A DNA stretch of 64,000 bases from Fluctibacter corallii (GCF_025751585.1 NZ_JAOWKX010000010.1:62001-126000), one strand, 5' to 3'. Positions 24,987 to 35,285 are shown, counted from the stretch's first letter. A program made the numbers and translations. Notes: generated from the sequence alone by a model not told the origin.

Positions 24987-27900
24987 ATGAATATAACCCT
25001 TAGGACTTTAGCTGCCTTTTTACTGTTCGCTGCTCACTCTGTTGCAGCAACAAATGCACCTAACTGGAGTCAACATTGGAGCGAGTTAGAGCTGGATGCG
25101 ACTGCTGATTTCAGCACGCTCTCGGTTGGCGATGTTGACGGCGACGGAGATACAGACTATGTTGCAGGCAATAGCGCGCTTTACTGGTATGAAAACGACG
25201 GTTCAGGCAGTTTCACCAGACATCTTATTAATAGTTCAGGCGGTACATCCTTACAATCCATCATTGTGGATGTAGATGGTGTAAACGGGAATGACATTCT
25301 TGTTTCAGATTATAGTCAAGATGCTGTTTACTGGATGCAGAATGATGGTAGTCAGAACTTTACTCGCATCGCATTGCCCACCGATGTCTCCTCTCCGCGT
25401 TTAGCGGCGGGTATGATTGCAACCGATTTAGACGGCGATACAGATATTGATGTAGCCGTTGTACGTCAAAATGGCAACGACGCAGTGTATTGGTATGAGA
25501 ACGACGGAGCCGGTGGCTTTGTTCAGCGTACTGCATTTGCGTTTGGCGAGGGGCAAAGTGCGTTTGGGTTGGCCGTTGGCAGAGTCGACGCTGACGTTTA
25601 TCCCGATCTTATCGTTGGCCAGTACACAGAAGATACAAGTGGCACGATTTACCCTAACGTGTTTTGGTTCAAGAATAACGGTGATGGCACATTTGATACT
25701 ACCGTGCAGGCAATCAATTCGGGGGCAACAGATTCAGTTGTTTATTGGTTAGATGCTGATGACATAAATGGTGACGGTTTTGCAGATATTGCCGTCGCAT
25801 CTCGAAATTCTGAAAATGTCATTTTGTATCAAAATGACGGTGCAGGAAACTTCACACCTAATACGGTTGCAAACATTGGTGCGGGTGGGGCGAGTACGCA
25901 CATTATTGATTATGACGCCGATGGTGATAAAGATCTTCTCGTTACAACGACATCGAGAGTTATTCTGTATGAAAATAATGGCTCTTCAATATTCACTGAA
26001 CTGGAGCTAAGCAACACAGGTAATAACTTCCGCTTCGTTTATGCTGCAAATTTCGATGGTGTGGGCAGCCAAGAACTCATTGTTGTAGATTCTGCAGATA
26101 ACCGCGTAGTGCAATTCAAGCAAGAGACATCGGTATCCGTGGCCGAGAATACTGCGACGGTAGGCACGTTTGCTGCTAATGATCTGGATTCCGACACGCT
26201 AACCTATTCAATTACAGGTGGTGCGGATGCGGCACGATTTACCATTGCTTCAGGCACAGGATTGCTCAGCTTTGTTAGCGCGCCTGACTTTGAAAATCCG
26301 AATGACGCAAACACAGATAATATATACCACGTTGTTGTTTCGGTGGCCGATGGCACTCACACCGTGCCGCTTTCAATAAATGTATCTGTGACTGATTTGG
26401 CGAATACACCTGTTATTTCGGGTACGCCAACTACGTCAATTGGTGAAGGGAGTAATTATAGCTTTACGCCTACGGTGTTGGACGATGAAGGCACATTGAC
26501 GTTTACTATTACTAATCAACCTGCTTGGGCGTCGTTTAATACGTCTACTGGCCAGTTGTCTGGCACGCCAACGAGTGCAAATATCGGCAGTTACAGCAAT
26601 ATCGGTATTAGCGTATCTGATGGCACGCAGACAGTGTCTCTCCCTGCGTTTAGTATTTCCGTTTTTGATGTTGCTAGCCCACCTGTTATTGCAGGAAGCC
26701 CAGACACCCAAGTGAATCAAAACAGCGAATACTATTTCAAGCCAACTGCTTACGATACAGATGGTGACAATCTCACATTCTCTATTTCAAACAAACCTGA
26801 ATGGGCAACGTTCAGTGCTAGCGGCGCACTGTCAGGTGTGCCCGCTCAGCAAGACGTAGGTACTCACCAGAATATTGTTATCAGAGTCAGTGATGGTACG
26901 TATACGCAATCATTACCAGCCTTCAATATTGAGGTGATTGATGTCGATGACGCGCCTTATTCAACAGATCCAGTGATCGCTGATGCCCAAAGTGAAGATA
27001 ACGTTGATCCTGTCACTTTTACAGCGGGTGACATGTTAGCAAACATCGTCGATCTTGACGGTGATGAATTTGAGATTGTGACAGCAGTGTATGAAGGAAC
27101 GTACGGAAAGCTCTTTTTAAACAATCAGAATCAATGGGTATACCAGTACCATCATCATATTCCAGAAGAGGATTTATTTGAGTCGGGTAGTGGTGACCAA
27201 ACACCGACAGATGAAGAAGCAATTGATGAAGACAATGACAGTTCTATTGACGATCTATTGCCTGATGGTGCGCAGGACAATGGCTCAGGTGAGCAACAGG
27301 CTCCACTAGACCTAGTTGAGTCTTTAAATGACGGTGAAGTCGCCACTGAAGTTCTGGAAATCAAGGTAAAATCGTTAAATCCTGAGACCACCGAGTTGGC
27401 TACTCAGCTGATTCAGTTCGAAGTAGTAGGTAAAAATGATGCGCCTTCTTTAAGTTCACCCGAGTTGAATGAATCGGTGGGGGCAAGTGAAATTACTTAT
27501 AAACTTAACCAGCGTGAAGTTGTTCCGCTTGGATTAGTTGATGTAGATAGTAATGCGCAACTCACTTATACCTTTACGTCGGGAGATGGCGACGTGTTTA
27601 TGGTGTCAGACGAGCGTGCTCTGATGTTTAAACAAGCGGTGTCGATGGCAGACATCAGAGATGGGCAAGCGAAGACGCAATATACCTTTACCCTTACGGT
27701 TTCAGATGGCCAAGCACAACTTGAACGCAATTTTGTGGTGTCGTTACTCAATGCGGGAGATATCGACAACGACGGTGCGTTAGATGACACAGAAAGAAAT
27801 GCAGGAACCGATCCTTTCGACAACCGAAGCTATCCAGACAAAGACAACGATGGTGTCTCTGATGAGCTTGAGCTGGAACAAAATACCGATCCTGCTAATG

Positions 27901-30900
27901 GGCAATCTTATTTAGATAGCGACTCAGATGGTGTACCTGACTACATTGAGCAGTTAGAGGGCACGGATACATTTGCTGAGTTGAGTTACCTAGACACCGA
28001 TAATGACGGCGCTGCGGATTACTTGGAATTGCGAGCAGGGACTTCTGTCACCAATGCTGCCAGCTTTGTCGATTCGGATGGAGATGGCGTAGCTGATTCG
28101 CTAGAACGCATTCAGCTTACCGACCCGAATGACCGCTTAAGCTTTAAAGATACGGATGGCGATGGGGTTCCAGACCGTCAGGAAATACTATTAGGCACAA
28201 GCCCTGAAGATGAAGAAGATGCAATTGATTCAGATGGCGATGGCGTATCAGATTATCAAGAATTGCAAGTAGGCTCTGATCCAAACGATGCGTCAAGTGT
28301 GTTCATTGATTCTGATAACGATGGCATGCTGGATAAAGACGAAAAGCGTAACGGTACTGACCCACTTGATCCACTTAGCTTTGTAGACAGCGATGGTGAC
28401 GGGGTGTCAGATGCACTGGAAATCGCGCAAGGTACAAACCCGAACGACATTAGCAGTTACAAAGACGCTGACGAAGACAGAGTTCCTAACTATCGTGAAG
28501 AATGGTTCGATGAAACCGATGCGTTTTCTGCTTCAAGTTACAAAGATACTGACGGCGATGGCGTTGCTGACTTTGTTGAACAACTGGAACAAACAGACGC
28601 AAATGATGCGAATTCCTTCAAGGATTCAGACGGCGACACAGTACCTGACTATGTTGAGATTCTAAGAGGTACGGATCCTAACGATGCCAGCGACAGAGAT
28701 TCTGATCGCGATGGCGTGACGGATATCCAAGAACAACAAGATGGTACTGACCCGTTAGATATCAACAGCTTCTTAGATTCAGATGGCGATCACGTTCCTG
28801 ATGCAGTGGAAGTGTTCCAACGAACTAATCCGTTTGATGCAACAGACTTCATTGATACCGATGGTGATGGCATGTCTGACGCCGAAGAGTTGCGTAGCAA
28901 TACAAATCCTGACGACAACAATAGTTTCGTCGACTCAGACGGTGACCGTGTATCAGATCGTGAAGAGTTACTTGTTGGCACGAACCCGCAAGACAAATTC
29001 AGCTTTATCGACAGTGATGGCGACGGTATGCCCGACAGCTATGAATTACGTTTCGATTTAGATGCGTCTATTTCATCTGGCGACGATGACAGTGATGAAG
29101 ATGGATTGTCAGATTACGAGGAATACCTCAAAGGGACTGATCCTACGCTGGATTCTGTTGCGCCTGATTTATTCATAGATTCGATCGTTGAGGTGCAGGC
29201 AACGCGCTTTATCACTCCTGTGAATGAATTTGACTTACTAGACTATTACGCGGTTGATGCGGTAGACGGCGACGTTGAATTAACCTTTTCGAAGCTGTCA
29301 TTTGCTTCAGGTCAGCATGATGTAACTGTATTTGCGATTGATAATGAACAGAACGAAACATCTAAGGTTGTGACGTTTAATGTATCACCAGCGATAGATA
29401 TCGTTGCAACAAACGCAATGGTTGCTGAAGCGCAGCAAGCAAGCTTCATGATTAAGCCTTTAGGAACGCTCCCTCACAGTGACATGTCGGTGCCGTTAGA
29501 AGTCGATGTGATATACGAAGATGGTTCAATAGACACCCTAACAGAGCTTAGCGTTTCGTTAACGCAATCCAATCCGCAGGCCGTATGGCAGGTAGCAGAT
29601 GCCATTGAGGAGATTGAAAACAGTCAACCCGTTAGCGCTGTGATTATGCGTAGTCCGCTAAGCGCAGTTACATCTCGTCAAGCAGTAACGGTCGAGGTGA
29701 CAAAGAGCAATCTAGCACCAACAGCTCATATCAAACTGTATCAAAATGAGAAAGAAACAACTGTTGCGACGCTCTTTGATGGGCTGGTTACAGTGAAAGT
29801 GAGTGTTGAAGATCTCAATATTGAAGACACCCACAACATAGAGTGGATTACACCGTTTGACGTGACACTAGACAATGCTACAACCGAATTCAACGTTGAC
29901 CCAACGATAGTGGGTGAAGGGCGTTTTCCTATCAGCGTAAAGGTTACTGATTCAGGTGAGCAACCGCTATCTGTAGAGATTAACCAAGTCCTTGTGGTCA
30001 GCGATGAATTTGCTGCGCTAACCGACAAAGACAGCGATCAGGATGGACTGACAGACCTTGAAGAAGGGTACAAGGATACAGATGGCGATGGGATCTTCGA
30101 TTTAATGGATAATGCGTTTACGCCAAGATCGCTGATTACCATTTACGATGGTACTGGCACCCATATACAGCAGACGATAAGCACGATGTCAGACATGCTT
30201 TTGAGCGCGGGTAACTTGTCGTTGCTCAGTGTGAATAGCCCCAGTCTTAACGTGGCTGTTGAAGAGCAGTCCCTTGATGTGCTGAATGTAATCTTTAAAT
30301 CTGAGCCGTCGCACCCGCAGTTGCACCCGCAGAACGTGAGTGATGAAGCATCGGTTAATCGCGTGTTGATTCAAATGAAAGAAGCACAATTGCAGACGGT
30401 GACAGCGAAAGACGAATTTATTTACTTTCTAACGGCGAGCACCAGCGGCGCTACGGCAAAAAGTGTTACTGGGAAAATCGCGAATACATCAATCAAGTCT
30501 GTGACTTTGAGTGATTTAACCGATAAGCAGCGTTGGTCAGCGTTTGTTTCCTCAGAGGATAATTTTGTGCTATTCGCTGAGTCGAATGACGGCGTGTGTC
30601 CGCCTATTGATAGCACTGTCTATCAAAGCGTTTACGAAGAAGGCTTTGATTGTGTCAACTTCACCCTGAAAGAGGGCGGAAAGTATGACATTGATGGCAG
30701 ACAAAACCAAAGTACAGAGATAGCGGTGTATTTTGGTACTCAGTTAAACGAACCCGTGGTAATTGAGCCACAACAACCTGAAACACCAACAACAGACGGC
30801 TCTTCTCAAAAAAGTGGTGGCAGTCTAGCGTGGATGTTAATGGTGTTATTGGCAATGGCGACAATGAGAGGTGGGATGATCAAGTCTAGTTCTATTAAGG

Positions 30901-33281
30901 GCAAGCGTATTGCTCTGTATCTATCGAGTGTACTGGCGGTGTTTTCGCTTGGCTTCACAACTCATGTGTCTGCCATAAGTGTGATACCGCAGGTGACATC
31001 AAAAACGTCCGACGCATCAGTAACACGTGCGAAATTCAAATCATCTGTGACAACTGGCGAAACGTTTCCCGTTGCCTTTGTGTTACGTAGCCCTCAGCAG
31101 TATAAAGATTTATCAATTACACTAGAGGCGCGCGCTAACCATACGGGTGAGGTGCATGTAATTGACACCTTAGACGCCAGCGCCGTGTCTTATGTGACTA
31201 ACTTGCGCAGTTATGATGCGTCTATACCTAGCGATGCGACGAGCGGACGATACACACTATATGCCCGCTTCGATCAAAATATAGAAGATGATCAAGGCGA
31301 AATTGTTGAAATGCTTGCGCCTGTCAAGGTGGGTGAAATCGACGTGGTGCAGGCCAATTTGCCTAACATAAAGCTGTTGTCAGTTGTTGCAGAGAATAGA
31401 AGTTTTACGCTGAATCAACGCCCTGTAGACGCTGCTGAATTCAACTACGAAGAGCCTGAGATTTTCGCTAATGTGACCTTGGCATCAGAGTTTCTTGCAA
31501 CGAGCGATACCGTAAATATCGCGGCAACATTGGTGGTACCTGATGTAGGCGAGTTCCCGCTTAACATGACGTCTACCATTCTAGAGCGTCAAGCTGAAGA
31601 GGGTGAAACCAGTGTCAATCCTGAAGGAACAATATACGAATATGTGAAGTCTGACCGATTCGCAATGGTGCCAGAGTGCGATGAAATAGAAGGCGAGCAA
31701 ATTTGTGAGACGATCGGTGAAAATGCGGAAGCAGATGTGCAACTGGATTTACGTGTTACAGAAGCTGCGTATGATGCTTTATTGGCACTCGGAAAAGACA
31801 CAAAAGCAACGTTACGTATCACAGCAGACCCAGAATTTAACATTGCGGAATGGGACAACCTTAAGCAAGACAATGTGATGGAAGTGCCTGTTATCTATCT
31901 TGTTTCTTCAGAGGACGAGCAAGAGGGTGACACAAAGTCAAACAAGGCATTACAAAGTCGTAGTAAGCCGTCGTTTGATGCTTACGCCTCACGCAACTCT
32001 GACTACAGAGAGATGTTCGTCAAAGCTTACAAAAAATCGAGTGGTTCGAAAGGCAAAGCACGCATCGAGTTTAAAGTTGAAGGTAAGGCTGGCGGCGAAT
32101 ATGGCAATGCGAATATTCCCAAGTATCTCAAGGTGACCGCGTATGGATGGGCGAAAGCGTGGGTAAAAGGAAAAGGCTGGACCTTCGTGAAAGTCAGATC
32201 TGATATTAAAGGTCAGGATGGCAAGCGAAGCTACTTTGATTTTTATGTTGATGTACTGAATAAGCGAATCTGGGACAAACGCTACACGATGCCTGATGAT
32301 TACAAAGGCTGGAACGAATTGTTCAGTTCGTACGATGACGATGAAGGTGAAGAGGAATATCGTAAATACAAAGATGTCGGTAAAACCAAAAAATTCCGCA
32401 AATGGGGTGTGAAAATCAAAGGCTTCTTTGGTGTTCGTGGCGTGTTAGGCCTGTACGCAAGATCCTATGCCAACGTTTATGACAATGTTACCGTGAAAGG
32501 GCGTGCAGGTCCCTATGCAAAGTTACAAGCAGTGGTTGACGCAAGCGGAAAATTTGGACCAGTCAAAGTTGGTACATCAGGTAGTTTAGATTTAATTCAT
32601 TTGCGTCCAACGTTGTCGCTTTCAGGGATTATTATTCCAGGCGACATGGCATCGGCAACGGCATCCCTTGACATGGTTACCCGATATTTGGATGGCCGAG
32701 TTAAAATTTACGGCAAGATAAAATGGGTAGGGAAAAAGTCTTGGACGGTGTTTAAATGGAGTGGTTATCGCACCTCTAAGAATTTGTGGGTGAAACGTAA
32801 ATGGCATGGTTGGGTGACCAAAGCGACTGTGCCGAATACGAAAAAACTCAAAGCCACGTATCGCATGCATACTCGCAACAAATCGCGACGTGACGGCCGC
32901 TATGCCTTGCTTGTTAAAGGTAAAATAGATAGCGACGGCGATATGTACATCTATGCCAAATGCCCAATTAGGTCTGGTTTGTCAGCTGAAGATGTGTTGG
33001 CGGGTGTGAGTAAGTCAAAACGTGAAAAAGCGATTAAAAACCTATTCAAAAAATATGGCATATTTGAAGCTATTAAACACATGTTTAAGCCTTCTATAAA
33101 TAACAGTTGGATCAAAACTGTCGGGTTAAAAGGCGAAGACTACACGTGGTCTAAAAAGGTTAAAGGCAGCAAAATCAACAAACACTATGTTTTACCTCAC
33201 AAAGAATGCGGCAGCCCTTATGTTGGCGTAAACTTTGATGGCGGAAGTTCGAAGAAGAACCTGACTTTAGAGGTTAAATAA
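24987..33281 (+). CDS. giant surface protein: FG-GAP/cadherin-like/TSP3 repeats, internal GlyGly-CTERM, then a second exported domain
   Basis: A 2764-residue frame. A signal peptide (TLAAFLLFAAHSVAATNAP) leads into FG-GAP/VCBS propeller repeats to about residue 380 (GDVDGDGDTDYVAGN type), cadherin-like domains to ~650 (VADGTHTVPLSINVSVTD), a VCBS-like domain and acidic linker, another cadherin-like domain, and 18 TSP3-type calcium repeats (residues 925-1390). Ig-like and further acidic segments follow to GGSLAWMLMVLLAMATMR (GG at 1944-1945), which is a GlyGly-CTERM signal normally found only at a C-terminus. Directly after it, Met1964 begins a second signal-peptide-like stretch ending THVSA at 1996. 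The remaining ~770 residues are Lys/Trp-rich with no known domain. Two neighbouring genes, of ~1963 and ~801 codons, probably became fused, or an indel joins them. Confidence 0.85.
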   Translation: MNITLRTLAAFLLFAAHSVAATNAPNWSQHWSELELDATADFSTLSVGDVDGDGDTDYVAGNSALYWYENDGSGSFTRHLINSSGGTSLQSIIVDVDGVNGNDILVSDYSQDAVYWMQNDGSQNFTRIALPTDVSSPRLAAGMIATDLDGDTDIDVAVVRQNGNDAVYWYENDGAGGFVQRTAFAFGEGQSAFGLAVGRVDADVYPDLIVGQYTEDTSGTIYPNVFWFKNNGDGTFDTTVQAINSGATDSVVYWLDADDINGDGFADIAVASRNSENVILYQNDGAGNFTPNTVANIGAGGASTHIIDYDADGDKDLLVTTTSRVILYENNGSSIFTELELSNTGNNFRFVYAANFDGVGSQELIVVDSADNRVVQFKQETSVSVAENTATVGTFAANDLDSDTLTYSITGGADAARFTIASGTGLLSFVSAPDFENPNDANTDNIYHVVVSVADGTHTVPLSINVSVTDLANTPVISGTPTTSIGEGSNYSFTPTVLDDEGTLTFTITNQPAWASFNTSTGQLSGTPTSANIGSYSNIGISVSDGTQTVSLPAFSISVFDVASPPVIAGSPDTQVNQNSEYYFKPTAYDTDGDNLTFSISNKPEWATFSASGALSGVPAQQDVGTHQNIVIRVSDGTYTQSLPAFNIEVIDVDDAPYSTDPVIADAQSEDNVDPVTFTAGDMLANIVDLDGDEFEIVTAVYEGTYGKLFLNNQNQWVYQYHHHIPEEDLFESGSGDQTPTDEEAIDEDNDSSIDDLLPDGAQDNGSGEQQAPLDLVESLNDGEVATEVLEIKVKSLNPETTELATQLIQFEVVGKNDAPSLSSPELNESVGASEITYKLNQREVVPLGLVDVDSNAQLTYTFTSGDGDVFMVSDERALMFKQAVSMADIRDGQAKTQYTFTLTVSDGQAQLERNFVVSLLNAGDIDNDGALDDTERNAGTDPFDNRSYPDKDNDGVSDELELEQNTDPANGQSYLDSDSDGVPDYIEQLEGTDTFAELSYLDTDNDGAADYLELRAGTSVTNAASFVDSDGDGVADSLERIQLTDPNDRLSFKDTDGDGVPDRQEILLGTSPEDEEDAIDSDGDGVSDYQELQVGSDPNDASSVFIDSDNDGMLDKDEKRNGTDPLDPLSFVDSDGDGVSDALEIAQGTNPNDISSYKDADEDRVPNYREEWFDETDAFSASSYKDTDGDGVADFVEQLEQTDANDANSFKDSDGDTVPDYVEILRGTDPNDASDRDSDRDGVTDIQEQQDGTDPLDINSFLDSDGDHVPDAVEVFQRTNPFDATDFIDTDGDGMSDAEELRSNTNPDDNNSFVDSDGDRVSDREELLVGTNPQDKFSFIDSDGDGMPDSYELRFDLDASISSGDDDSDEDGLSDYEEYLKGTDPTLDSVAPDLFIDSIVEVQATRFITPVNEFDLLDYYAVDAVDGDVELTFSKLSFASGQHDVTVFAIDNEQNETSKVVTFNVSPAIDIVATNAMVAEAQQASFMIKPLGTLPHSDMSVPLEVDVIYEDGSIDTLTELSVSLTQSNPQAVWQVADAIEEIENSQPVSAVIMRSPLSAVTSRQAVTVEVTKSNLAPTAHIKLYQNEKETTVATLFDGLVTVKVSVEDLNIEDTHNIEWITPFDVTLDNATTEFNVDPTIVGEGRFPISVKVTDSGEQPLSVEINQVLVVSDEFAALTDKDSDQDGLTDLEEGYKDTDGDGIFDLMDNAFTPRSLITIYDGTGTHIQQTISTMSDMLLSAGNLSLLSVNSPSLNVAVEEQSLDVLNVIFKSEPSHPQLHPQNVSDEASVNRVLIQMKEAQLQTVTAKDEFIYFLTASTSGATAKSVTGKIANTSIKSVTLSDLTDKQRWSAFVSSEDNFVLFAESNDGVCPPIDSTVYQSVYEEGFDCVNFTLKEGGKYDIDGRQNQSTEIAVYFGTQLNEPVVIEPQQPETPTTDGSSQKSGGSLAWMLMVLLAMATMRGGMIKSSSIKGKRIALYLSSVLAVFSLGFTTHVSAISVIPQVTSKTSDASVTRAKFKSSVTTGETFPVAFVLRSPQQYKDLSITLEARANHTGEVHVIDTLDASAVSYVTNLRSYDASIPSDATSGRYTLYARFDQNIEDDQGEIVEMLAPVKVGEIDVVQANLPNIKLLSVVAENRSFTLNQRPVDAAEFNYEEPEIFANVTLASEFLATSDTVNIAATLVVPDVGEFPLNMTSTILERQAEEGETSVNPEGTIYEYVKSDRFAMVPECDEIEGEQICETIGENAEADVQLDLRVTEAAYDALLALGKDTKATLRITADPEFNIAEWDNLKQDNVMEVPVIYLVSSEDEQEGDTKSNKALQSRSKPSFDAYASRNSDYREMFVKAYKKSSGSKGKARIEFKVEGKAGGEYGNANIPKYLKVTAYGWAKAWVKGKGWTFVKVRSDIKGQDGKRSYFDFYVDVLNKRIWDKRYTMPDDYKGWNELFSSYDDDEGEEEYRKYKDVGKTKKFRKWGVKIKGFFGVRGVLGLYARSYANVYDNVTVKGRAGPYAKLQAVVDASGKFGPVKVGTSGSLDLIHLRPTLSLSGIIIPGDMASATASLDMVTRYLDGRVKIYGKIKWVGKKSWTVFKWSGYRTSKNLWVKRKWHGWVTKATVPNTKKLKATYRMHTRNKSRRDGRYALLVKGKIDSDGDMYIYAKCPIRSGLSAEDVLAGVSKSKREKAIKNLFKKYGIFEAIKHMFKPSINNSWIKTVGLKGEDYTWSKKVKGSKINKHYVLPHKECGSPYVGVNFDGGSSKKNLTLEVK
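27759..29160 (+). repeat. 18 tandem TSP3-type calcium-binding repeats (in-frame coding repeat)
   Basis: Each unit is about 25 codons with the pattern D-S-D-G-D-G-V-x-D-x-x-E, then x-GTDPxD and S-F/Y. Example starts: DIDNDGALDD, PDKDNDGVSD, VDSDGDGVAD, IDSDGDGMPD. One unit (KDADEDRVPN) has lost two calcium ligands. The repeat is conserved at protein level and not base for base. Confidence 0.9.
30816..30974 (+). other. GlyGly-CTERM tail directly followed by a signal peptide inside one reading frame
   Basis: Codons 30816-30875 encode Gly-Gly, a hydrophobic helix and Arg, the rhombosortase-type C-terminal signal. ATG 30876 follows GAGAGGTGGG and begins MIKSSSIKGKRIALYLSS, a lipid-spanning signal peptide ending near 30974. 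The bases ATGA at 30876-30879 would provide a stop overlapping this start if the upstream frame were shifted by one base; that shifted frame also has a TGA at 30865. This strongly suggests two ancestral coupled genes. Confidence 0.75.
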
Positions 33282-33288
33282 ACATGTG

Positions 33289-33329
33289 TATTCAGTGTCG
33301 TTGGCTTTACTTGTCAGCGGCACTGAATA
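33289..33329. other. intergenic stem-loop
   Basis: TATTCAGTG (33289-33297) and CACTGAATA (33321-33329) are perfect 9-base arms; inside them CGTTG and CAGCG extend the stem with one G-T pair. There is no T-run, so it may be a processing or stability element between the giant gene and the HEAT-repeat gene, which would be co-transcribed. Confidence 0.45.
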
Positions 33330-33352
33330 ACATGGCACAAATGGGGTGATGA

Positions 33353-35236
33353 ATGCGTAATTATGTCTTAAGTGGGTTGGTTGTATGTGCGCTACTATTG
33401 GCTGGGTATTTCCTGTTTTTGCCATCATCGCATCTTGATACGCAACACGTTGATTCACACTCCTCACCCATAAGCTCGTCTACAGATACCGCCGATATTG
33501 GGGCTACACTCAAGTACCGCTTTGACGAGGGAGTCCGGCTGTCCTATGACCTACATTACCAAGTATCAGGGGTGATAGATTTAGCTGCATTAACCTCTTC
33601 AAACGATGATGTGAATCAACAGGCCTATACTTACGATGCCAAAGCACGGATTGATTTTGCCTTCCAGTCAGATAGCCAGCAAGGTTGGAAAGTGCTTGGA
33701 TTCGTCAGTGAGCCAGATGTAATGCAAAACGGGCAGCAGTTATTGAGTACCAGTCATAAGCCCGCGCCATTTGCGTTCGACATGTCTGAAAATGGTGTAC
33801 TGACCAACCTAACCGTAAACGATGAGCTGACAGGCGACTTAGCCTCTGTCGTGCTTGAGCATTTTCAGGTGTTATATCCGACAGCCTCGAAAGCACAATG
33901 GAAGACCCGCGAGCGAGATTCGGTGGGCCGTTATCATGCTAACTACCAGCTTCAAGGCTCCTTACTTACAAAACAAAAAAGTCAGTACATTGATTACAGT
34001 GACGAGATGACAGCAATGTCGTGGGAAGGCGCCAATATTAATGTAAAAGTGAATCACTTTACGTCGTCTTATACATTAAGCGCAGAGCATGGTTGGCTGG
34101 ATGCAATGTCAACAGAAGGGCAAGTTGAAACCTACATTGATGGCGTTTTGAGTGATTCCGCGCTTATTCGTTTAACCGCAAAAGCCACCACTACACCTGA
34201 TGAGTTGGTGTTTGTGCAGCCGACTCAACAAAGAGCAGTAGATGCACGCTCTGCTATGGCGAAATACTATCAAACTGACCCAGAGTTGAATGCTATGGCA
34301 GAGGGCTTGGATAGTAGCGGTGCGATAGAAAAATACACCACTTTGTTTGACAACCCAGAAACAGAGTCGCTAGCAATGAAGTTTATAATCAATTATCTCC
34401 GTTTGCACCCTGATGCTGCCTTTGTATTTGTTGACTTGCTAGATCAGCAGGGGTTTGTATCTCATGACGTTTCATTGCGACTTTGGTATGCCTTGTCTGA
34501 AGCGGGGCACCGAGAAGCGCAACAGGCATTGGCAAATGTTATTACCCGTGACAACTACCGCTCGGCGACGAAAAATCGTGCGTTGTCTGTTATACATGAT
34601 TTTGAATACCCTACGGATGAATTGGTTGATGCGACGTGGCAAGCAACGCAGCAACTTGATGCTGATAGTCAACGAGAGCGCTCTCTCGGGACAATGGCCA
34701 TTCTAGCAACAGGCTCTTTGGGCGATCCTGTTAAACGCAATCCTGCACAAGTTGATAAGGTCGCATCACTTCTGCGAAATGATTTGTACAACACCGATAA
34801 CACCGAGCGTCAGCAAAACATTATTGCAGCAATGGGAAACGCGGCCAACCCTAGCTTTGTTAAAGACGCGACTGCATTTTTAGAAAGCGATGACAACGAT
34901 GTGAGAGAAGAAAGTTTACTTACCTTGTTAAAGTTACCTACTCAGGCCGCTCAGCAAGCGTTTTATGATGGATTTAACAACGAGTTGTCTGAACAAGTAA
35001 AATACAACGCCTTAAGAGCATTATCTTCACGAGACTCGGATGATATGGCCACTTGGGCAGCGTCTAAGGTAGTGTCTGAAAAAAACAGCTATCACCGCGT
35101 ATTATACATTGAATATCTTGGGCGGACGCTTGAACAGTCCTCGCAAAATGAAGACACGTTGAGGGCATTGCTGGAACGTGATGACCTTACAACTGACGAA
35201 AAAAGTGCAATATATCGCTATATTTCACCCGATTGA
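33353..35236 (+). CDS. membrane-anchored HEAT-repeat protein
   Basis: A 627-residue protein with an N-terminal signal/anchor (YVLSGLVVCALLLAGYFLFL). Residues ~45-290 form a beta-rich domain (LKYRFDEGVRLSYDLHYQVS; YQLQGSLLTKQKSQYIDY), and the C-terminal half is a helical HEAT-like solenoid (RQQNIIAAMGNAANPSFVKD; DNDVREESLLTLLKLPTQAA; VKYNALRALSSRDSDDMATW). This order, beta sheet then helical solenoid, recalls the N-terminal half of vitellogenin-like lipid-transfer proteins, but only in outline. It starts 71 bases after the giant gene with a GGGGTGA site, so both are probably one operon acting at the envelope. Function unknown. Confidence 0.72.
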   Translation: MRNYVLSGLVVCALLLAGYFLFLPSSHLDTQHVDSHSSPISSSTDTADIGATLKYRFDEGVRLSYDLHYQVSGVIDLAALTSSNDDVNQQAYTYDAKARIDFAFQSDSQQGWKVLGFVSEPDVMQNGQQLLSTSHKPAPFAFDMSENGVLTNLTVNDELTGDLASVVLEHFQVLYPTASKAQWKTRERDSVGRYHANYQLQGSLLTKQKSQYIDYSDEMTAMSWEGANINVKVNHFTSSYTLSAEHGWLDAMSTEGQVETYIDGVLSDSALIRLTAKATTTPDELVFVQPTQQRAVDARSAMAKYYQTDPELNAMAEGLDSSGAIEKYTTLFDNPETESLAMKFIINYLRLHPDAAFVFVDLLDQQGFVSHDVSLRLWYALSEAGHREAQQALANVITRDNYRSATKNRALSVIHDFEYPTDELVDATWQATQQLDADSQRERSLGTMAILATGSLGDPVKRNPAQVDKVASLLRNDLYNTDNTERQQNIIAAMGNAANPSFVKDATAFLESDDNDVREESLLTLLKLPTQAAQQAFYDGFNNELSEQVKYNALRALSSRDSDDMATWAASKVVSEKNSYHRVLYIEYLGRTLEQSSQNEDTLRALLERDDLTTDEKSAIYRYISPD

Positions 35237-35256
35237 GAAAGTGGGTTTGTAGGATA

Positions 35257-35285
35257 TTCGTCACTAGTAGCGCGTGTATGACGAA
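35257..35285. other. inverted repeat after the HEAT-repeat gene
   Basis: TTCGTCA (35257-35263) and TGACGAA (35279-35285) are perfect 7-base arms around 15 bases, 20 bases after the stop codon. Possibly the 3' end structure of the surface-protein operon; no T-run follows. Confidence 0.3.

Noticed and set aside
27759..29160. Possible CRISPR array or other DNA repeat
   Set aside because: The periodicity comes from 25-codon TSP3 protein repeats with varied bases; there are no identical repeats with unique spacers.
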